64,000 nucleotides of DNA from Sphingomonadales bacterium (lineage in GTDB: Bacteria > Pseudomonadota > Alphaproteobacteria > Sphingomonadales > Sphingomonadaceae): NCBI GenBank assembly GCA_028868535.1, contig JAGWUH010000014.1, forward strand, positions 1 to 64,000, read 5' to 3'. The notes beneath the pieces are model-generated. The model was not told the origin of the DNA. It saw only the letters and a program-made list of their open reading frames with translations, and did no database searches. A program made the translations under genes and the position numbers. This document shows positions 59,752 to 64,000 of this stretch, piece by piece. Position 1 is the first letter of the stretch. The number at the start of each line of letters is the position of its first letter.

Positions 59752-61212
59752 CTATCCTTCGCCGAGTTTCCACTCCCAGCCGAGCGGATCGCCGTCCATC
59801 GCCTCGACTCCCTGCGCGGCGAGCTGGTCGCGCAAGGCATCCGAGGTGGCGAAGTCCTTTTCGGCGCGGGCGGCCTTGCGGGCGGCGAGGGTGGATTCGA
59901 TTTCGGCTTCGGTGATGGTGGCGGTGCGGGGGCGCAGGCGGAGGTCGGCGCGGTCGACGGCGAGCAGGTCCAGCCCGAGCACCGCGTCCATCGCGGCGAT
60001 GGCGGCCAGCTTCTCGCCGGCATCGACCTTTTTCAGGGCCGCGACTTCCTCGACCACGGTCAGGGCGACCGGGGTGTTGAGATCATCGGACAGCGCGGCA
60101 TCGAACCGGTCGAGAAAGGCCGCGAACCTTGGGCCCGGCGGGGTGGCGGGGGCCGCCTGCGCGCGGAGGCCGGCGACCGCCATGACCAACCGCTTGAGCC
60201 GGGTCAGCGCCGCGCCGAGGCCGTCCCACGAGAATTCCAGCTCGCTGCGGTAATGCGCCTGCAGGCACATCAGGCGGTAGGCGAGCGGGTGGTAGCCCTT
60301 GTCGATCAACAGTTGCAGCCGCAGGAACTCTCCCGAGGATTTGCTCATCTTTCCGGAGCGTTCGACGAGGAAGTTGTTGTGCATCCACAGGTTGGCGCCG
60401 CTGTTCGCGGGCACGTCAAGCCCGCCCGAGCAGCAGAACGCCTGATTCTGGGCGATCTCGTTCGGGTGGTGGATCTCGCGGTGGTCGATGCCGCCGGTGT
60501 GGATGTCGAACGGGAAGCCGAGCAGCTCGCCGCTCATCACGCTGCATTCGAGGTGCCAGCCGGGGGCGCCGCGGCCCCAGGGTGAATCCCACTCCATCTG
60601 GCGCTTCTCGCCCGGCGGGGTCTTGCGCCAGATCGCGAAATCGGCCGGGTGGCGCTTGCCGTCGACCTGTTCGATCCGGCCCTCGCCTTCCTCGGTGGCG
60701 GCGCGGGCGAGGCGGCCGTAGTCGGCGACCGTCGAGACGTCGAAGTAGAGGCCGCTGTCGAGCTGGTAGCAGTGCTTGTCGGCGATGCGCTTGCCGAACT
60801 CGATCATCGCCGGGACATAGTCGGTGGCGATCGACCACTGCATCGGCTGGCGGATGTTGAGCGCGGCGATATCCGCCCAGTAGGCCTGGGTGTAGTGTTT
60901 CGCGATGTCCCAGATAGACTGGGCGCTGGCCTGCGCCGCCTTCTCCAGCTTGTCCTCGCCGGCATCGGCATCGTCGGTGAGGTGGCCGACGTCGGTGATG
61001 TTGATGACGTGGCTGAGCTTGTAGCCCTTGTACGACAGCGTGCGCCCGAGCACGTCGGCGAAGACGTAGGCGCGCATGTTGCCGATGTGCGGGTAGTTGT
61101 AGACCGTCGGACCGCAGGTATAGACGCGCGCTTCGCCGGGGTGGACGGGCTGGAACGCTTCCAGCTGGCGGGTCAGGCTGTTGAACAGCTTGAGGGGATG
61201 CGCGTGCGTCAT
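59752..61212 (-). CDS. cysS: Cysteinyl-tRNA synthetase
   Basis: 486 residues. Class I aminoacyl-tRNA synthetase with the zinc and HIGH region VYTCGPTVYNYPHIGNMRAYVFADVL, the zinc-binding WHLECSVMSGELLGFPFDIHTGGIDHREIHHPNEIAQNQAFC, and the KMSKS motif KMSKSSGEFLRLQLLI. The C-terminal domain is shorter than in E. coli. The ATG at 61212 follows an upstream gap of 34 bp to the transporter. Confidence 0.95.
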   Translation of the reverse strand: MTHAHPLKLFNSLTRQLEAFQPVHPGEARVYTCGPTVYNYPHIGNMRAYVFADVLGRTLSYKGYKLSHVINITDVGHLTDDADAGEDKLEKAAQASAQSIWDIAKHYTQAYWADIAALNIRQPMQWSIATDYVPAMIEFGKRIADKHCYQLDSGLYFDVSTVADYGRLARAATEEGEGRIEQVDGKRHPADFAIWRKTPPGEKRQMEWDSPWGRGAPGWHLECSVMSGELLGFPFDIHTGGIDHREIHHPNEIAQNQAFCCSGGLDVPANSGANLWMHNNFLVERSGKMSKSSGEFLRLQLLIDKGYHPLAYRLMCLQAHYRSELEFSWDGLGAALTRLKRLVMAVAGLRAQAAPATPPGPRFAAFLDRFDAALSDDLNTPVALTVVEEVAALKKVDAGEKLAAIAAMDAVLGLDLLAVDRADLRLRPRTATITEAEIESTLAARKAARAEKDFATSDALRDQLAAQGVEAMDGDPLGWEWKLGEG

Positions 61213-61246
61213 GGTTTCGCGCGGTTGGCGCCGGCGCGGGCAAAGG

Positions 61247-62152
61247 TCAAGCGTGCGCGGTGAGCAGCAGCGCCACGCCGGCCATGATCACGGCGAGGCC
61301 GGCGATCTCGTGGCGCTTGAGCACGCGGCCGTGCCCGTAGCGCGAGACCAGCGCCGCCAGCGGCAGCTCGACCAGCGTCAGCGTCCGGGAATTGGCGGCG
61401 GGGGCGAGCGCGAAGGCGGTGAAGAAGCAGGCCGAGGCGGTCGCCCCGGCGCAGCCCGCGCCGATGCTGGTGCGCCATTCGCGCAGCGAGCCGAGGAAGG
61501 CGCGGCGATCGAACAGCAGCAGCCACAGGCCGAGCAGCGCGGTCTGCATGACCAGCGAGACCGCCAGCACCGACAGAGCGCGCACCATCACCGGCCCCTG
61601 CCCCAGCGCGTTCGCCGCCCCGCGCGCGGCGATCGACGACAGGCCGAACAGCCCGCCGGAAACCAGGCCGGCGAGGATCATCCCGCCCTCGCCCAGCAGC
61701 CTGCGCCAGTCGTCCGGCTTGACCGAGGCGACCAGCACCCCCGCCGTCACCACCACCACCGCCAGCCAGGCCAGGGGCGGCAGCGCATCGCCGAGCAGCA
61801 GCGTCCCGGCAATGGCGACGATCACCGGCTCGGTCTTGATGTAGGCATAGGCGACGGCGAAGGCGCGGCGGCCCATCACCACCAGCATCATCGCCGTCGC
61901 GGCGATCTGGCTGAGGCCGGCCAGCACCGTCCAGCCCAGCGCGGCGCGGCTGAAATGCGGGAACGACGCGCCACTGAACGCGAGCAGCGCCGCGAGATAG
62001 AGCAGCGCGAACGGGAGGCCGAAGACGAAGCGCGTCTGCGTCGCGCCAAGCGTGCCGATCCGCGCGGTGAGGCTGGCCTGCGCCGAGTTGCGGACGATCT
62101 GCGCGACCGAGCCGGCCAGCGTGAACGGCACCCAGAGCAGCGACGCGGTCAC
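61247..62152 (-). CDS. EamA/DMT-family transporter
   Basis: 301 residues with about ten hydrophobic segments in two EamA repeats, for example FVFGLPFALLYLAALLAFSG, SQIAATAMMLVVMGRRAFAVAYAYIKTEPVIVAIAGTLLLGD, and the second repeat IGAGCAGATASACFFTAFALAPAANSRTLTLVELPLAALVSR. GTG start at 62152. Substrate unknown; DMT proteins export amino acids or metabolites. It lies between the nitroreductases and cysS on the same strand. Confidence 0.87.
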   Translation of the reverse strand: MTASLLWVPFTLAGSVAQIVRNSAQASLTARIGTLGATQTRFVFGLPFALLYLAALLAFSGASFPHFSRAALGWTVLAGLSQIAATAMMLVVMGRRAFAVAYAYIKTEPVIVAIAGTLLLGDALPPLAWLAVVVVTAGVLVASVKPDDWRRLLGEGGMILAGLVSGGLFGLSSIAARGAANALGQGPVMVRALSVLAVSLVMQTALLGLWLLLFDRRAFLGSLREWRTSIGAGCAGATASACFFTAFALAPAANSRTLTLVELPLAALVSRYGHGRVLKRHEIAGLAVIMAGVALLLTAHA

Positions 62153-62167
62153 GCCCGAGCCACCGGG

Positions 62168-62839
62168 TCAGAACCCCAGGAAGGTGGTGTTCTCGGCCAG
62201 CGGCACGCGTTCGCGCGGGAAGTTGTTGACCGGGGCATCGGCATCGCGCTCGCCGATCGACAGGCCGCAAAACAGCATGGTATCGTCCATGTCGAGGCCG
62301 AGATGCGCCTTGATGGTGCGGCCGTAGATGCCCATCCATTCCTGCGGGCAGGAATCGAGCCCTTCCTCGCGGAGCAGCAGCATCACCGTCTGCAGCCACA
62401 TGCCGACATCGGACCATTGCGGCGCCAGCATCAGCTTGGGGAAGTGGACCAGCAGCAGCACCGGCGCGCCGAACGAGGTGAGGTTCTGCTGGCTGAAATC
62501 GAGCCGCGATGCGGCATCGCCGCGGCCGATCGCCATCGCCCCGTACATCGCCGCACCGAGTGCGCTGAGCCGCGCCTTGTACTTCTCGCGCTCACCCGGT
62601 GCGTCGAAGCGGTACTCGTAGGGATCGTCGGGCTGGCTGGCGAGCAGCACGTCCTGCAACGCCTTGAGCGGCGCCCCGGTCAGCACCGTCGCCTCCCACG
62701 GCTGGAAATTGCAGCCCGAGGGCGCCATCCGCGCCTTTTCCAGCACGCGGGTGAGCGTCTCCAGCGAGACCGGGGTATCGCGGAAGGCGCGGATCGAGCG
62801 GCGGCTGGAGACCGCCTCGCTGACAGTCATCGACATCAT
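62168..62839 (-). CDS. Nitroreductase family protein, copy 2
   Basis: 223 residues from the ATG at 62839 (GAGGGGACAC upstream). FMN-binding nitroreductase fold: SSRRSIRAFRDTPVSLETLTRVLEKARMAPSGCNFQPWEATVL at the N-terminus, PQWSDVGMWLQTVMLLLREEGLDSCPQEW and CGLSIGERD near the C-terminus. Immediately downstream of a paralogue (8 bp apart). NAD(P)H-dependent reduction of nitro compounds, quinones or dehalogenation are family-level possibilities. Confidence 0.9.
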   Translation of the reverse strand: MMSMTVSEAVSSRRSIRAFRDTPVSLETLTRVLEKARMAPSGCNFQPWEATVLTGAPLKALQDVLLASQPDDPYEYRFDAPGEREKYKARLSALGAAMYGAMAIGRGDAASRLDFSQQNLTSFGAPVLLLVHFPKLMLAPQWSDVGMWLQTVMLLLREEGLDSCPQEWMGIYGRTIKAHLGLDMDDTMLFCGLSIGERDADAPVNNFPRERVPLAENTTFLGF

Positions 62840-62847
62840 GTGTCCCC

Positions 62848-63513
62848 TCAATCGAAGCCGGCGAAGCGCACGACCTCGTCCAGCGGCGCGCGGGTGCGCG
62901 GGAAAGCGTTGATCGGCGCGGCGGGATCGGGCCAGCCGATCGCCATGCCGCAGAAGAACACATGGCTCTCGTCCGGGATGCCGGCGAAGTCCTTGATCAG
63001 CCGGCCGTGGACGTAGAGCGATTCGAGCGCGCACGAGCCCAGCCCGAGCCCGTGCAGCGCCAGCATCACGCTTTGCAGCCACATGCCGACGTCGGACCAT
63101 TGCGGCGGCCCCATCACGCGCGGGATGAAGGTCAGCAGTACCGCCGGGGCGCCGTAGAAGCGGAAGTTGTTGCGCGCGAAGGCCTCGCGGCCGGCCAGAT
63201 CGTCGCGGGCCACGCCGATCGCGTCCATGCGGTGACCGACGGTCTCGTCGCGGCGGGCCTTGTAGCGATCGCCGATGCCCTTGGGGACGAGCTGGTATTC
63301 GGCGGGCTCCTGCGGCGGCGCGGCGAGCATTTTCGCCGACAGATCCCGCATCGGCGCGCCGCTGAGCACCACCGCTTCCCACGGCTGGAAGTTGTAGCCC
63401 GAGGGCGAGAACTGCGCGGCGGCCAGCGCCTGCTCCAGCAGGCTACGGGGCACCGGCTTGTCGAGAAAGGCGCGGATCGAACGGCGGCCGGCGACGGCCT
63501 CGAGCACGGACAT
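62848..63513 (-). CDS. Nitroreductase family protein, copy 1
   Basis: 221 residues, same fold as its neighbour: GRRSIRAFLDKPVPRSLLEQALAAAQFSPSGYNFQPWEAVVL, PQWSDVGMWLQSVMLALHGLGLGSCALE and CGMAIGWPDPAAPINAFPRTRAP. The two proteins share the motifs PSG-NFQPWEA and PQWSDVGMWLQ but differ elsewhere, consistent with an old tandem duplication and specialisation. It follows cobT after 23 bp. Confidence 0.9.
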   Translation of the reverse strand: MSVLEAVAGRRSIRAFLDKPVPRSLLEQALAAAQFSPSGYNFQPWEAVVLSGAPMRDLSAKMLAAPPQEPAEYQLVPKGIGDRYKARRDETVGHRMDAIGVARDDLAGREAFARNNFRFYGAPAVLLTFIPRVMGPPQWSDVGMWLQSVMLALHGLGLGSCALESLYVHGRLIKDFAGIPDESHVFFCGMAIGWPDPAAPINAFPRTRAPLDEVVRFAGFD

Positions 63514-63536
63514 GGGACCCCCTGGGTGGCTGGCGG

Positions 63537-64000
63537 CTATTCTTCCTCGAACAGCCCGGCGAGCTGCTCGATCATCGTGCCGCCGAGCTGCTCGACATCC
63601 ATGATCGTCACCGCGCGGCGATAGTAGCGGGTGACGTCGTGGCCGATGCCGATGGCGACGAGCTGGACCGGCGACTGCTTCTCGATCCAGTCGATCACCC
63701 GGCGCAGATGCTGTTCGAGATAGCCGGCGGAATTCACACTGAGCGTCGAATCGTCGACCGGGGCGCCGTCGGAAATCACCATCAGGATGCGGCGGTCCTC
63801 GGGGCGCGCCAGCAGCCGGGTGTGCGCCCAGATCAGCGCCTCGCCGTCGATGTTTTCCTTCAGCAGGCCCTCGCGCATCATCAGGCCGAGGTTCTTGCGA
63901 CCGCGGCGATAGGGCTCGTCGGCCTGCTTGTAGACGATGTGGCGCAGGTCGTTGAGGCGGCCCGGGTGCGCGGGCTTGCCGCCGCCGAGCCAGGCCTCGC
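63537..64000 (-). CDS. cobT: Cobaltochelatase subunit CobT, C-terminal part (runs off the window)
   Basis: The frame is open from the window edge to the stop at 63537, giving the last 154 or so residues. It has the VWA-type integrin-I fold of Cob[29 protein letters not shown], then [39 protein letters not shown] and [40 protein letters not shown]. CobT joins CobS and CobN to insert cobalt in aerobic cobalamin synthesis. The start lies beyond base 64000. Confidence 0.93.
   Translation of the reverse strand, partial: EAWLGGGKPAHPGRLNDLRHIVYKQADEPYRRGRKNLGLMMREGLLKENIDGEALIWAHTRLLARPEDRRILMVISDGAPVDDSTLSVNSAGYLEQHLRRVIDWIEKQSPVQLVAIGIGHDVTRYYRRAVTIMDVEQLGGTMIEQLAGLFEEE

Overview
The window is a continuous piece of a GC-rich (about 70 % by eye) bacterial chromosome with tightly packed genes, many sharing 1-8 bp at start/stop junctions. 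The gene set points to Alphaproteobacteria, most likely Sphingomonadales: a class I lysyl-tRNA synthetase, a CobT-type cobaltochelatase, the rpmF-plsX-fabH-ihfA-merR block, Cpa/Tad pilus genes, a DUF2849/DUF934 sulfite-reduction operon, and GAAC-N7-GAAC (GTTC-N7-GTTC) LexA-type boxes. This is inference from gene content, not a database match. I saw no rRNA, tRNA, CRISPR array, transposase or prophage block.

Layout. 1-415 holds an inverted-repeat element and perhaps the start of a gene leaving the window. 416-4168 (minus) carries two acyl-CoA ligases around a free-standing lipoyl domain. 4259-6749 is a molybdate locus (modE facing modCBA). 6851-9956 has a crotonase, a SnoaL-like protein, and a coupled glycosyltransferase/LpxH-like phosphoesterase pair. 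10020-14303 is ppx-ppk-queF. 14437-20202 has a proline-rich membrane protein, sseA-like sulfurtransferase, cystathionine beta-lyase and a PAS-GGDEF-EAL protein. 20251-22741 has a nitrobindin-like protein, an ABM monooxygenase-like protein and a CoA-transferase. 22825-26823 is an assimilatory sulfur operon: siroheme methyltransferase, DUF2849, sulfite reductase, DUF934 and APS-type CysH. A second PAS-GGDEF-EAL gene, an SDR, a TetR regulator and MTA phosphorylase follow.

31626-39049 (minus) is a cpaA-B-C-D-E-tadB-tadC pilus cluster that lacks the cpaF/tadA motor ATPase expected between cpaE and tadB. 39127-44639 has a hydrolase, FAD oxidoreductase, epimerase, proB and an orphan secreted protein. 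44834-48370 has a DUF2059 protein, CinA, hemerythrin and lysK. 48508-52491 carries a small ORF, a TM2 protein, a DinG/XPD-type helicase behind a LexA-type box, and sixA. 52516-55704 is the merR-ihfA-fabH-plsX-rpmF block. 55873-63513 mixes MAPEG, MBL-fold, an S24/HTH repressor divergent from two small genes across another LexA-type box, a hydroxyacid dehydrogenase, cysS, an EamA transporter and two tandem nitroreductases. The last gene, cobT, runs off the end.

The most interesting signals are the LexA-type boxes at 57700-57714 and 49142-49156 (with a weaker-supported third at 14391-14405), the pilus cluster without its motor gene, a mutually exclusive hairpin pair that can hide the ribosome binding site of the sulfur operon, and a strong hairpin in the rpmF leader. 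These are read by eye and none has been tested computationally.
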